The notes: a model not told the origin generated them from the letters alone. A stretch of 64,000 nucleotides of DNA from Alphaproteobacteria bacterium (GCA_013288335.1 JABDCC010000004.1:1-64000), one strand, 5' to 3'; shown: positions 1-9,196, counted from the first letter of the stretch. Made by a program: numbers and translations.

Positions 1-1402
1 TAAAATTTATTCTGCGGCTACTATTTTTATATTTGCTATCAATATAGCTGTAGCGGTATTTTTATTCCCCTCATCTGCATTTGCAGTCCCTGCTTTTGCC
101 AGACAAACAGGGCTGGAGTGTACCATGTGCCACGTTGGCGCCTTTGGCCCGCAGCTCACCTCTTACGGACGTAATTTTAAGCTCAACGGATATGTGTGGG
201 GTGATGAAAAAAAGAGTGTGCAGGATTACTTAAAAGGTTTTTCTGCCATGGCAGAAGGTGGGTATGAGCATAGTGATGGCGATTTACGTAAAGGTGCGGG
301 CTTAGAGCTTGATTCCACTGCTAACCCACCCGACAACAAACAAGCCCGTTATCATACTAATGACAATGTCACGGTTGATCAGATATCAATTTTCTACGGC
401 GGTCAGGTTTACTCCAATGTAGGTATGCTTGCGCAGGTAACCTATAATAACGCGACCGAACAGGTTACATGGGATAATAGCGATCTCCGTTACGCAAATG
501 GAACGCAACTTGCCGGCAAGAATCTGGTTTACGGCGTTACCGTAAATAACAATCCTTCCGTGCAGGATGTATGGCAGACAACACCAGCATGGGGATTTCC
601 TTATATTTCCTCCGCTTTTCTGCAAACCCCAACCGCGTCTCCTTACATATCCGGTATGGCTGGCACGGTTGCGGGTGCAGGTGTATATGGTTTATGGAAT
701 GACTTAGTATATGCTGAGATATCCGGCTATTCCACACTTCCAAACAGCGCACAACATGCAGTTGGCATCACCGGGCCGGATCAAAGTGATCATTTAAGCA
801 GCACTGCACCTTATTGGCGCTTGGCACTGCAACATGACTTTGGTTCGCATTATGTTGAATTGGGCACCTATGGTATTTACGCTGACCGTTATCCAGGCAA
901 TGTGCGCGATTCCGGCACGGATAATTTCCTGGATTATGCACTTGATGCCACGTACCAATTCACCTCCGCCGATGGCAAACATAATGTTTCAGTATATGGA
1001 ACGGCACTTCATGAACGCCAAAACCTTGCAGCAACATTTGCTTCAATGGGATCGGCAAATCCGACCGATAACCTCACCAGCCTGCGTGCAAGTGCATCTT
1101 ATTACTACGATAATACTTATGGACTTACTTTTAGCCCCTTCAGTATTACGGGCAGTGCAGACTCCGTGCTGTATTCAAACCCGACGAATAGCAAACCCGA
1201 TACTACCGGCTGGACTCTGCAGGCAGACTATACGCCAACTGGCAGAGAGAGTTCGTTTGGGTACCCTTACCTGAATGTTCGCTATTTTGTACAGTATACT
1301 GCTTACAGTAAGTTCAATGGTTCAAGCAGTAATTATGATGGAACAGGACGCAATGCATCCGACAATAACTTGTTCTTTACGGGTATGTGGTTTGCCTTCT
1401 AA
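1..1402 (+). CDS. Haem-c-tagged outer-membrane beta-barrel protein (5' truncated)
   Basis: The ORF track starts at 125, but the frame is open back to base 2 and encodes a hydrophobic signal peptide ending near SSAFAVPAFA. The true start therefore lies outside the window. Straight after the signal comes RQTGLECTMCHVGAFGP, a CxxCH covalent haem-c site that the track start would cut in half. The rest is rich in Tyr, Asn, Gly and aromatic residues in alternating strands and ends in MWFAF, a typical outer-membrane barrel terminus. Proteins of this layout are often annotated cytochrome c; their role is not settled, and electron transfer across or at the outer membrane is an inference. The gene converges with the Crp/Fnr gene; I see no terminator between them. 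Confidence 0.72.
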   Translation, partial: KIYSAATIFIFAINIAVAVFLFPSSAFAVPAFARQTGLECTMCHVGAFGPQLTSYGRNFKLNGYVWGDEKKSVQDYLKGFSAMAEGGYEHSDGDLRKGAGLELDSTANPPDNKQARYHTNDNVTVDQISIFYGGQVYSNVGMLAQVTYNNATEQVTWDNSDLRYANGTQLAGKNLVYGVTVNNNPSVQDVWQTTPAWGFPYISSAFLQTPTASPYISGMAGTVAGAGVYGLWNDLVYAEISGYSTLPNSAQHAVGITGPDQSDHLSSTAPYWRLALQHDFGSHYVELGTYGIYADRYPGNVRDSGTDNFLDYALDATYQFTSADGKHNVSVYGTALHERQNLAATFASMGSANPTDNLTSLRASASYYYDNTYGLTFSPFSITGSADSVLYSNPTNSKPDTTGWTLQADYTPTGRESSFGYPYLNVRYFVQYTAYSKFNGSSSNYDGTGRNASDNNLFFTGMWFAF

Positions 1403-1432
1403 GGACATGAGAGAAAGAGGCGTGACTATGAA

Positions 1433-2188
1433 TCAAACATTCCTGCGTGTGGTAGCTTTTTCGCCAATAACTTGATGGGTCTGGCAATCTTCAGCGACGG
1501 AGCAATTAGCACAGACATAGCGGTCGATGCCCCCTAGATCATGAATAGCTACATGGGTGCCGTTCACAGTGATACCATGTTCTTTGAGTTTAGAAAGTGT
1601 ACGCGAAAACGTCTCCAGCTCCATACCAAGCCGTGAAGCGATTAAGGTTTTGCTGTAAGGCAGTTCAAAACCGCACGGATTAAAATCATGCAAGATACAC
1701 ACACGTTGGATAAAGCAGGCAACGAGTTGTGCAGATGACATAGTCGCCTGATGTTCGGCTTCGATTTCCGCCTCGCGCGCATTACGTGAAATGGCAGATA
1801 ATAAATTAAGTGCAAATGCACTATGTTTCTTTGCGCTTTCCTTAAGCCATACCATAGGAAATTCCATGACCACCACATCATCCGCAGCAATAGCATTCAC
1901 CTGATGTACTCGTACCGCATCAAAAATTTCAGTTTTTGAGATGGTCTGGCCTTTAATACGCACATCTGTAGTTTTTTCACGTCCGCCAGGATTCTCACGG
2001 AATAATTGTACCGTGCCATTGCAAATAATATAGAAATATCTTATCGGATCGCCATGCAGGAACAAATGCTCCCCTTTCATGAAATGACGAATATGCCCAG
2101 CTTTGAGCAAAATATCTTTCTCCTGCTCGGTTAACCCCGAAAACAGCGGAAGCGTTTTAAGAATATCGGGCGAAAGTGTCTTTGGCAT
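1433..2188 (-). CDS. Crp/Fnr-family transcriptional regulator
   Basis: The 251-aa protein has an N-terminal cyclic-nucleotide-binding-like beta-barrel (about residues 12-125, with a FLHGDPIRYFYIICNG segment) and a C-terminal winged helix (about 150-225), in which LIASRLGMELETFSRTLSKL is the recognition helix-turn-helix. The tail holds a compact cysteine group, RYVCANCSVAEDC, seen in many Crp/Fnr proteins. The N-terminal Cys pattern of an Fnr iron-sulfur sensor is absent, so oxygen sensing through an N-terminal cluster is not supported and the effector is unknown. The neighbouring haem barrel gene and divergent channel gene are possible targets, but I found no clean Fnr-type dyad in the 159-bp upstream gap. 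Confidence 0.85.
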   Translation of the reverse strand: MPKTLSPDILKTLPLFSGLTEQEKDILLKAGHIRHFMKGEHLFLHGDPIRYFYIICNGTVQLFRENPGGREKTTDVRIKGQTISKTEIFDAVRVHQVNAIAADDVVVMEFPMVWLKESAKKHSAFALNLLSAISRNAREAEIEAEHQATMSSAQLVACFIQRVCILHDFNPCGFELPYSKTLIASRLGMELETFSRTLSKLKEHGITVNGTHVAIHDLGGIDRYVCANCSVAEDCQTHQVIGEKATTRRNV

Positions 2189-2347
2189 AACTACCTACTT
2201 TTAAACTATAAGTTGCAGCAAATCCAGCCTCATTAATAACCGTTTAATTTTGTTATATTTTTTAATTCTGCCGTTACAATCTCCAAGGGCATTGTCTGTG
2301 CTGAGTAAACCTGTATTAAATATAGTGAAGCAGTAAATGGGGATTAT

Positions 2348-2809
2348 ATGCAGGAATTTTTGTTAGCAGGATTATTAGGGATTTTTCTTATAACAGTCTG
2401 TTGCCTGAATATTTACGAATTACTACGCCATATATGGAACATCTTGCCGAATCTTACCATGCCGCATCGTCTGCGTGTGCTGACTGTAATTGGCTGCATA
2501 TTTATAGCACATATTATCAATATATGGTTATTTGGACTCACCTATTACATCTTGCATTATTTTAATCTTGGTACATTAACCGGTGGAGGCATGGAACACG
2601 GCCAATATACGCTGGATGTTTTTGGCTGCTTGTATTTTTCTTCTGTAATTTATAGCACTTTGGGGCTTGGCGATATCTCACCGGTGGGAGCACTGCGTAT
2701 GATCACCGGTGTTGAAGCGCTGACCGGTTTTATTCTCATTGGATGGACTGTATCCTTCACCTTCCTTGCCATGCAGAGATTTTGGGAACTGCCGCATAAC
2801 AGAAAATAA
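2348..2809 (+). CDS. Two-pore-domain-like ion channel (Ion_trans_2)
   Basis: The 153-aa membrane protein has a hydrophobic N-terminal helix (about 5-25), a second helix (about 49-70), a re-entrant pore segment and a last helix (about 125-145). The pore segment contains STLGLGDISPVG, close to the TxGxGD selectivity filter of potassium channels. No cytoplasmic RCK/TrkA-N domain is attached, so it would be a minimal channel. It is divergent from the Crp/Fnr gene. The start at 2348 follows GGGGATTAT. Potassium selectivity is inferred from the filter only. Confidence 0.72.
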   Translation: MQEFLLAGLLGIFLITVCCLNIYELLRHIWNILPNLTMPHRLRVLTVIGCIFIAHIINIWLFGLTYYILHYFNLGTLTGGGMEHGQYTLDVFGCLYFSSVIYSTLGLGDISPVGALRMITGVEALTGFILIGWTVSFTFLAMQRFWELPHNRK

Positions 2810-2840
2810 ATCCGACTCACATAAGCACAGAGGATGCGCT

Positions 2841-3716
2841 TTAAGTATTTTCATTATGTAATGCAAGCGTAGTTTTTAAAGATTCTTCTGCTCGCTTTTT
2901 TGCTATTAAATACGTTTCATCAGGCAAAGTATTCTTATTATTTCCGCCAAAGATAATTTCCCAGCTTTGCCATTTCTGATCCCACTCTTTATTACGATTA
3001 TTAAATTCCTGAATCACTTTTTCATCATGCACCCGATTGATACCAAGGTTTTTTGCAATTTGCTCCGCATGTGCAACTCTTTCGGGAAATTTAGCAATAA
3101 AAAAATCCATCCAGAACCGTAAATCACGTAACCGTTTGGTGGGCTCTTTGCGCGGACCACCAACCGTTATAGGTATTACTCTATGGGATAGGCCATGAAC
3201 TAAAGTATCTAATTCTCTTAACCATGTATCGTCAAACCAGAACGGAAAATATTCTGTAAAAATTGAACCCGCTGCTTTATACCATTTTGCTGTTATTATC
3301 GGCATAGTTAGCTGAACACCGCCATTTTCACCGGGCATATTCCACCAGAAAATACCATCGTCTTTACTGCTTAAACCTTGTGCCAGAAATTCATCCCAAT
3401 ATTGTGTAAGCGGAATAACTCTGTCAGTGAGCCCACAAAACGCATCAACATCAGGCATCCGCTCTACCACATGCCTCGCCATATTGTTGGAGAGTTCGCC
3501 TAGGGTTACCGGACGTTTTCCAGCGATGGATTCTATCTTCATACCGTAACCCTCAAGTCTTTTGATGGCTTCTCCTGTCGCAATATCATCTGCATCCCAA
3601 GAGACGAAATAGCGTATTTCGTTCATTCCGGAGCTAAGAAAGTAAGCCGCAGAGAGCATTGTTTCTAATCCATGAGGATTTCCACGTGAATTCGCAAAGA
3701 AAGCAATTCTTTTCAT
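2841..3716 (-). CDS. Glycosyltransferase-like protein (putative)
   Basis: This 291-aa cytosolic protein has no signal or membrane segment. It begins MKRIAFFANSRGNPHG, has SWDADD after an early beta-strand (a DxD-like pair, as in GT-A nucleotide-sugar enzymes) and a later FPFWFDDTWL segment that parallels HWFIDNVW in the next gene upstream. The shared segment suggests both belong to the same loose GT-A-like group. It follows the 212-aa protein and the SPINDLY-type enzyme on the same strand, although with an 80-bp gap. Donor and acceptor cannot be read from the sequence. Confidence 0.5.
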   Translation of the reverse strand: MKRIAFFANSRGNPHGLETMLSAAYFLSSGMNEIRYFVSWDADDIATGEAIKRLEGYGMKIESIAGKRPVTLGELSNNMARHVVERMPDVDAFCGLTDRVIPLTQYWDEFLAQGLSSKDDGIFWWNMPGENGGVQLTMPIITAKWYKAAGSIFTEYFPFWFDDTWLRELDTLVHGLSHRVIPITVGGPRKEPTKRLRDLRFWMDFFIAKFPERVAHAEQIAKNLGINRVHDEKVIQEFNNRNKEWDQKWQSWEIIFGGNNKNTLPDETYLIAKKRAEESLKTTLALHNENT

Positions 3717-3796
3717 GTTTATACTCTTTCCATAGAGATTTCTAAATTATGATTGAGTGTAAAAGATTTAATATTCTGATTGCTATTATGAATTTT

Positions 3797-4435
3797 CTAT
3801 CCACGCGCTCGTGCTAAAGCCGCTGGCATCTCATATTGCATAAAATGTAGGTAAGCCGCTTGATCCTTATTAGTATCTGGTTGGTTAGCATACGTGTGAT
3901 CGAGCGGAGCTTTCTGATTCATCACATGATGATGCATCATTCTGACTTCGGGGAGATAAACCCCTACTTTCAATTCATCGGCAAGTATTTTCCATACATT
4001 ATCGATGAACCAATGCTGCACTCCGGGTACCGCCCACCAACCAAGCTTACGTAACAATTCTCCGCCAATAAACGGATGAGTTGGCAAACGTTCATTCTGT
4101 ATCCCATCAAACCCCCATGCTATTTTATTGGGAAGACATGCATCTCTGAGTTTTACGTCCCAGTGCGGCGTCTCCGGCACCAGATCATCCGCCACAACAC
4201 CATAAAAAGCTTCGTTCGGGAAATTATGAAATATAATCCGGTAAATATCACCAAGCCTTGTGCCTGCAGGGACAGAAGTTCTTTTAAAATGCTTGGGAAC
4301 ATCCACATTCACATAATTATGCGCATCGGCTGCATCAAATATAATATAAATGGGAATGGTGGCCTCAGTCGCGAGGTAAGTATCCACGAATCTTTTAAGA
4401 TTGTGTGGGCGTCCCATGGTTGGCAAAATAAGCAT
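3797..4435 (-). CDS. Small GT-A-like glycosyltransferase (putative)
   Basis: The 212-aa protein begins MLILPTMGRPHNLKRFVDTY, the usual first strand and loop of a GT2-type fold. It then has a GVVADDLVPET segment that places two Asp where a metal/nucleotide-sugar DxD would sit, and a HWFIDNVW motif near residue 140. At this length only the catalytic fold is present. It lies 35 bp downstream of the SPINDLY-type gene on the same strand, consistent with a shared transcript and a glycosylation role. Confidence 0.55.
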   Translation of the reverse strand: MLILPTMGRPHNLKRFVDTYLATEATIPIYIIFDAADAHNYVNVDVPKHFKRTSVPAGTRLGDIYRIIFHNFPNEAFYGVVADDLVPETPHWDVKLRDACLPNKIAWGFDGIQNERLPTHPFIGGELLRKLGWWAVPGVQHWFIDNVWKILADELKVGVYLPEVRMMHHHVMNQKAPLDHTYANQPDTNKDQAAYLHFMQYEMPAALARARG

Positions 4436-4470
4436 ATCTCAAGTCTCCTGATATTTTATGTATTATAGTA

Positions 4471-6624
4471 TTATTCTGCAATTTCTAAATCGGGCAAGAT
4501 ATTAAACGGACGCGGAGTTGTTTTTTCTTGGTGCAATTTTGCAGCTTGTTGATAAGCAGCTTCAAGCGCGCGCGTGGTCGCCATAGTGTTAAAAAGCGGA
4601 AAACTTTTACGCCCTTCCGCGAGATGCCTTTTCATGCGAACAAGTTTCTGTGGGTTAGTCGCAAGTTCAACTGCAAGCTTTTCATAATCAGCCAGATTTT
4701 CTGTAATCAATTCGGGCAAATTCACCGCATGCAGCAAACTTGCCGCCACGCGACTTATGAACGATTCTCCTGCCATTGTAACCACTGGAACGCCACACCA
4801 TAACGCATCACTTGCGGTGGTATGGCCGCAAACATGCGCAGTATCAATCACCAGATCGGCATGAGCATAGCGTGGAAGATGTTGTGCTTGCGCAGCAAAC
4901 GGTGCCATAATAATGCGGCTCGGATCAACACCATTTCTTTGTGCTTCGCGTTGCAGGTTTTTTGTAGCCTCAGAAGTAGATTCCGAAAGCCAGAGCACGC
5001 TGCCTTCTATCGCTAATAATAATTTCATCCATACAGCAAACATTTCAGGAGTTATTTTATAAGCAGTATTAAAATCGCAAAATACAAACCCCTCTTCCGG
5101 CAATCCATATGCGCTGCGTGATAAAATTTTCTCGGGCAAAGGACGTAAAGAATCATTCATTTGGTAGGAATAGGGAAAGCGTATAAGGCACTCGGAAAAT
5201 ACAGCATCTGCGCCTTTTGGCGAGACAATGTGGTCACTGATAAAATAGTCTATAAAGGGTGCGCCGGTTGTGCCGGGGAATCCGAGATAGTGCATTTGTA
5301 TAGGAGCTGCGCGTGGCGCCATAAGGCTGAATCGGTTGTCTTTCGTGTAGCCTTTAATATCTACTAATATATCAACCCCATCCTCCGCAATGAGAGCGCA
5401 AGCTTCTTTATCACTTATAGCGCGCACATCACGAAACCCATCCACCGCCCGCATGATACGGGCACGGGCTTTGCTCGTATCCTCCTTACCAGTAGAATAG
5501 GCAAAGATTTTGAATTTATTTCTATCATGTAGTTCAAATAATTCGCTGATAAGATGTGTAGTAGCATGCTCGTGAAAATCGCTGGAAACATAGCCTATAT
5601 GCAATCTTTCATCGTTGCGTTTTGATGCTGGCAAAATAAAATCCGGGTTATATGCCTTCCCTTCGGGATATATTTCCTTTGCAAATTTCCTGGCATTCCT
5701 AAATTGCAACGTCGCCAAAGGAAACATGGTAATCGCAGTAAAAGGTTTAACGCGTTTTTTCCCCTTTTCTATAAATTCCAGAATGGCTACTTTTGCAGCT
5801 TCGGATTTGGGCCAATCACAATTCTGGCATAATAGATGCCATAAATTGCAAAGCACATCGATATTAGCCGGATCCATAGCAAGCACCTGTTCATGCGCTT
5901 TTATGGTTTCATCATAAAGATGTAATGCATAGCATAGGTTTCCAAGATTGATTGCGGCAGGCAGATAATCCGGTGCATGAGCCAACACTTGACGGTAAAC
6001 AGCAATCGCTTTCGCGTTACGCCCAGTATCCTTATAAATGGTGCCAAGCGTGTTAAGCGCATCCGCATGCCATGGTTTTACTTGTAGGCAATGAAGCAAT
6101 GTCTCTTCTGCCTCTGCAAGCTGCTGCATATAATATTGAGCTATACCAAGATTGGTAAGTGCCTCCGGCAGATCCGGCTGAAGTGTAAGAGCTTTGCGAA
6201 ATGCAGAGGCAGCACCGTTTGGATCGTTCTTTTTCTGCAAATCCTCACCTTTATGAAACCATTCTTTTGCTTTTTTTGCGTCTGAAGGACTTACAGGATT
6301 AATTTTTACAGGAGCATAACTCTGCTCGATTTTCAGAAGATATTCATAAAATTTTACGGCCAGTAAAAGCTGGCCAGTTTCTTCAAGTGTGCGCGCGAGA
6401 TCGGCACAAGCTTCAGCAAAATCTGGCTTGTATTTGAGTGCCTGATTATAGCAAGCGATGGCATTTATTTTATCACCCTGTTTTGAAAAAATTTTACCCT
6501 TTAGGTGCCACGCTACAGGATTTTCTGGCTGCTCTTCAAGCAACGCACTTACCGAGTTCCATGCCTCCTCAAGCTTTCCTTCTGCAATCTGAATATTGAG
6601 CTTTAGTGCAGAGCTTTCAACCAT
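4471..6624 (-). CDS. TPR / SPINDLY-family (GT41) O-glycosyltransferase
   Basis: The 717-aa protein has N-terminal tetratricopeptide repeats in two blocks (about residues 1-95 and 120-265, e.g. EALTNLGIAQYYMQQLAEAE). The C-terminal half matches the bacterial SPINDLY/OGT-like GT41 catalytic domain (about 330-690). Landmarks are GYVSSDFHEHATTHL, LGFPGTTGAPFIDYFISD, FCDFNTAYKITPEMF and HTTASDALWCGVPVV. The family transfers a sugar from a nucleotide donor onto Ser/Thr of proteins; the acceptor here is unknown. It starts 4 bp after the stop of the 208-aa membrane-anchored protein, so they are probably cotranscribed, and two small GT-like genes follow. Confidence 0.87.
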   Translation of the reverse strand: MVESSALKLNIQIAEGKLEEAWNSVSALLEEQPENPVAWHLKGKIFSKQGDKINAIACYNQALKYKPDFAEACADLARTLEETGQLLLAVKFYEYLLKIEQSYAPVKINPVSPSDAKKAKEWFHKGEDLQKKNDPNGAASAFRKALTLQPDLPEALTNLGIAQYYMQQLAEAEETLLHCLQVKPWHADALNTLGTIYKDTGRNAKAIAVYRQVLAHAPDYLPAAINLGNLCYALHLYDETIKAHEQVLAMDPANIDVLCNLWHLLCQNCDWPKSEAAKVAILEFIEKGKKRVKPFTAITMFPLATLQFRNARKFAKEIYPEGKAYNPDFILPASKRNDERLHIGYVSSDFHEHATTHLISELFELHDRNKFKIFAYSTGKEDTSKARARIMRAVDGFRDVRAISDKEACALIAEDGVDILVDIKGYTKDNRFSLMAPRAAPIQMHYLGFPGTTGAPFIDYFISDHIVSPKGADAVFSECLIRFPYSYQMNDSLRPLPEKILSRSAYGLPEEGFVFCDFNTAYKITPEMFAVWMKLLLAIEGSVLWLSESTSEATKNLQREAQRNGVDPSRIIMAPFAAQAQHLPRYAHADLVIDTAHVCGHTTASDALWCGVPVVTMAGESFISRVAASLLHAVNLPELITENLADYEKLAVELATNPQKLVRMKRHLAEGRKSFPLFNTMATTRALEAAYQQAAKLHQEKTTPRPFNILPDLEIAE

Positions 6625-6628
6625 ATGT

Positions 6629-7255
6629 CTATCGCATCAATTCTTTCAGTGCTTCAGGATTGTTGCGCAATTTATCTTCTTCACCGGATTTTGGCACAGA
6701 AACCAGCTCTACTTTACAATCGAGCATATCTAAGGTGGTTTGTTTATTATTAAAAACAACATGTGCCTGACAATGACTATCCGCGCTAGTGCGGCTATTA
6801 ACCGATGTTCCACCAAAATAGGATATGCCATCCCCCCAGGCAGTTGCACTGAATGTGATATCTGCAGATTTTCTATCTATGTTCAGATTAAATTCCTCAA
6901 GGCTGGCATTAAAATAATAATCATTGAGAGAATATAATGTATTATCAATAAATGATATGAACGAACTTTTTTCAAAATCTTGGGAAATAACCGGGGAATT
7001 TTTTTGCATCATGGCATAAAAAGTCACTTCCAGTTTTATTTTACTTTGCTCCGTGAGTAGATTCTTTAAATAGTCACTGATTTTTGCACGATCTTTGGTT
7101 GCAATGACCTGAGCAAACTCATCCAGTGATTTTTGGGTCTGACGTTTTAGCACTTCCGGAGGATATATATAAAAATAATACCCTCCCCCTGCTAATGCGA
7201 GGAACAATAAAGCAAGTGCTATAATATATTTATACGAGCTTAGCATATCATTCAC
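6629..7255 (-). CDS. Membrane-anchored hypothetical protein
   Basis: I do not recognise this 208-aa protein. Residues 10-30 form one strong transmembrane helix (YIIALALLFLALAGGGYYFY), followed by a soluble, probably periplasmic, alpha/beta domain. Two Cys near the end of that domain (SHCQAH and MLDCKVE) could form a disulfide. It is the first gene of the short operon with the SPINDLY-type transferase, separated by 4 bp, so it may be an acceptor or accessory of that enzyme; this is an inference from spacing only. Confidence 0.6.
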   Translation of the reverse strand: MNDMLSSYKYIIALALLFLALAGGGYYFYIYPPEVLKRQTQKSLDEFAQVIATKDRAKISDYLKNLLTEQSKIKLEVTFYAMMQKNSPVISQDFEKSSFISFIDNTLYSLNDYYFNASLEEFNLNIDRKSADITFSATAWGDGISYFGGTSVNSRTSADSHCQAHVVFNNKQTTLDMLDCKVELVSVPKSGEEDKLRNNPEALKELMR

Positions 7256-7359
7256 AGAATATATCTATTTCAATACGTTAATATGACCGGAATTCGTCTT
7301 AAAATGCAATATTTATTATAACCTTACAATTTGATACCGACTGCTTCTCGCATCCTTAT

Positions 7360-7382
7360 GGTATAATTATTATAATTATACC
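7360..7382. promoter_or_regulatory. Perfect AT-rich palindrome upstream of the 281-aa gene
   Basis: GGTATAATTA and TAATTATACC form a perfect 10-bp inverted repeat around a 3-nt centre, ending 25 bp before the start at 7408. It contains two face-to-face TATAAT-like hexamers. No T-tract follows, so an operator or divergent promoter is more likely than a terminator. Confidence 0.5.
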
Positions 7383-7407
7383 AGACTCGTTAAAGTGTGA
7401 GGTTTTT

Positions 7408-8253
7408 ATGAGTGTTAGTGCAATAAGTCCCATTTCAAATTCTGTAATTTTTACACCCGCCAATAATGTCAGTGCTGCGAATGATAATGCGGCGGCAGTG
7501 AATAATGCCAATTTTGCTTTGCTTCTGGCCGACAGCATCACCAGCGCTTCGGATACGGGGCTTAGCCCGGATGTCACTGCGGCAACAACGCAAGGGGATA
7601 CATCACTGCTTGATATAGTGGATTTAAGTCCAGATGCGCAAAATATTCTTGATGCTATTAGCGGAAATCCAACTAATAATGTGGATATTACGGATACACT
7701 GCCATTAACTGCGGCTCAGCAAACTCAGGTGAACAATATATTTCAGCAATTTGAGGGGGTGCCGTTTTCTGAATCCGTGTTTGTCCAAATAGAAACTGAA
7801 TTACAAAATGCCGGGCTTTCTCCCGAACAACTTCTTATAGAACAAGCCTTGTCTAACATGCAGCCTGGCCAGACCTTGCTGGATGCCTTAAATGGAATAC
7901 TGGTAACTGCAAATAATTTTAATAATACCGGAGTACTTCTTACCGCTCAAGAGCAGCAACAGGAACTGAATACTATTCTCAGCCAATTCAATGGGCTTGC
8001 TGTGACACAGAATTTGTTTACCACAGTCTTAGCCGAGCTCAATGCCGCAGGGATATCTCCTGCTCTTGCATTGCAAAATTCATTAGGATATACTGACCCA
8101 AATCAGGCGCTTCTAAACCAGATATATGCTCAGAATAACAGTCTAAATATAGCGTATTCTGCTAATAATCCCGAGGAAGAGCCTATTATTAATGGGTATA
8201 CTCAACAAACACTGAATTTTGAACATAAGAAGAAATTGCATGACGATACATAA
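7408..8253 (+). CDS. Repeat-containing Asn/Gln-rich hypothetical protein
   Basis: The 281-aa protein has no recognised family and no Cys. It is rich in Asn, Gln, Ala and Leu. Two tandem units of about 75 residues are visible: one runs through LPLTAAQQTQVNNIFQQF to AGLSPEQLLIEQAL (about residues 105-150), and the second through LLTAQEQQQELNTILSQF to AGISPALALQNSL (about 180-225). Both end in the same AG(L/I)SP turn. An unordered N-terminus precedes them. There is no cleavable signal, so a cytosolic protein or substrate of a signal-less secretion route are both open. Start supported by GTGAGGTTTTT upstream. Confidence 0.7.
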   Translation: MSVSAISPISNSVIFTPANNVSAANDNAAAVNNANFALLLADSITSASDTGLSPDVTAATTQGDTSLLDIVDLSPDAQNILDAISGNPTNNVDITDTLPLTAAQQTQVNNIFQQFEGVPFSESVFVQIETELQNAGLSPEQLLIEQALSNMQPGQTLLDALNGILVTANNFNNTGVLLTAQEQQQELNTILSQFNGLAVTQNLFTTVLAELNAAGISPALALQNSLGYTDPNQALLNQIYAQNNSLNIAYSANNPEEEPIINGYTQQTLNFEHKKKLHDDT

Positions 8254-8268
8254 CACGAAGGGAATCTT

Positions 8269-8526
8269 ATGAAAAAACTAATCATGGCTTCTGTTATGAT
8301 TTTATTGCTGAGTAACGCAGCATACAGCGAGGAGCAGAAACCTGATCTGGATATTTCAAACGATTCCTCTTACCCAAAAAGCAATCAATTGAGCGCTCCG
8401 CCAAATGAACCGGATCACGTTTTCGGAAGATCCACTCATAATTTACCATCTGGCGAACCTGCAACCAGTGGAACCAACTCGGACCCAAGCATGGATAAAG
8501 AGGATAATGATCCTGCAAAGGACTAA
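8269..8526 (+). CDS. Small secreted hypothetical protein
   Basis: The 85-aa precursor has a signal peptide (MKKLIMASVMILLLSNAAYS, cleavage likely after AYS) and a mature part of about 65 residues rich in Pro, Ser, Asp and Asn, ending KEDNDPAKD. It looks intrinsically disordered and acidic. It lies 15 bp after the repeat protein and 29 bp before the hemerythrin gene on the same strand. GAAGGGAATCTT gives a ribosome-binding site. Confidence 0.6.
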   Translation: MKKLIMASVMILLLSNAAYSEEQKPDLDISNDSSYPKSNQLSAPPNEPDHVFGRSTHNLPSGEPATSGTNSDPSMDKEDNDPAKD

Positions 8527-8555
8527 AATCCACGTGCATTTAAAGGTGGAAAACT

Positions 8556-9014
8556 ATGGATATTTTTACCTTAATTTCCGAAGATCATGGCTATATACAA
8601 GATTTACTTGAACAGATTTGTTTGATAAATCCGCGCAATCATGAATATAAAATTGCTTCCTTTATGAAACTCCGGGAAGCCGTGATTGCACATAATGAAG
8701 CTGAAGACGGCACTTTATATATTGCATTAAATGCTTACCCCGCCACGAAAGAAACGGCCAAACTTTTATACAACGAACACGAAGAGATAAATGCTGCAAT
8801 GTCGGCGTTGTCAAATGCAGCCCTTACCCCTCATGAATGGAGAAAGAAATTCTCACAGTTCAGACACATGTTACTTGCACATATCGCTAATGAGGAAAAC
8901 AAAGTATTCACAGAAGCACATCATGTCATTTCTCCCGAAATGGCCCAAGAACTGAGAATTTCAATGGAAGAAATGAAATATATAAAACAGGAGTTATTTC
9001 ATAAAGCCAGTTAG
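8556..9014 (+). CDS. Hemerythrin HHE-domain protein
   Basis: The 152-aa four-helix-bundle protein carries the expected diiron ligand pattern: H11 (SEDHGYI), H46 and E50 (AHNEAED), H75 (NEHEEI), and H104/H109 with E113 (HMLLAHIANEE). Single-domain HHE proteins bind a non-haem diiron centre and are linked to O2, NO or iron handling; which applies here is not visible. AAGGTGG lies 7 bp before the start. The stop overlaps the convergent DUF1328 gene by 4 bp. Confidence 0.88.
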   Translation: MDIFTLISEDHGYIQDLLEQICLINPRNHEYKIASFMKLREAVIAHNEAEDGTLYIALNAYPATKETAKLLYNEHEEINAAMSALSNAALTPHEWRKKFSQFRHMLLAHIANEENKVFTEAHHVISPEMAQELRISMEEMKYIKQELFHKAS

Positions 9015-9196
9015 AGGGGTGGTAAATTACCTTTACCGCCTGCTGCATAATGGCGGATCAGGCTTATGATAAATAACACGATGAAAATCACAGCAATGAT
9101 TTGCGCAATTTGCGAGAAGGTGCCGGCAAGGCCGCCAAAACCTAAAAAGCTTGCAAGTACTGCTAACAGAAAAAAAGTGATTACATAATTTAGCAT
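9011..9196 (-). CDS. DUF1328 small membrane protein (copy 1)
   Basis: The 61-aa protein is two hydrophobic helices joined by the family-typical FGFGGLAGTF turn, followed by a short basic tail. It is the YtjA/DUF1328 family, of unknown function and often stress induced. A second copy lies at 11360 with the same GFGGLAGTF core. GAGGGAATTCC precedes the start. Confidence 0.85.
   Translation of the reverse strand: MLNYVITFFLLAVLASFLGFGGLAGTFSQIAQIIAVIFIVLFIISLIRHYAAGGKGNLPPL

Noticed and set aside
2189-2347. Search for an Fnr-type TTGAT-N4-ATCAA dyad by the Crp/Fnr gene
   Set aside because: No acceptable match in the divergent gap.
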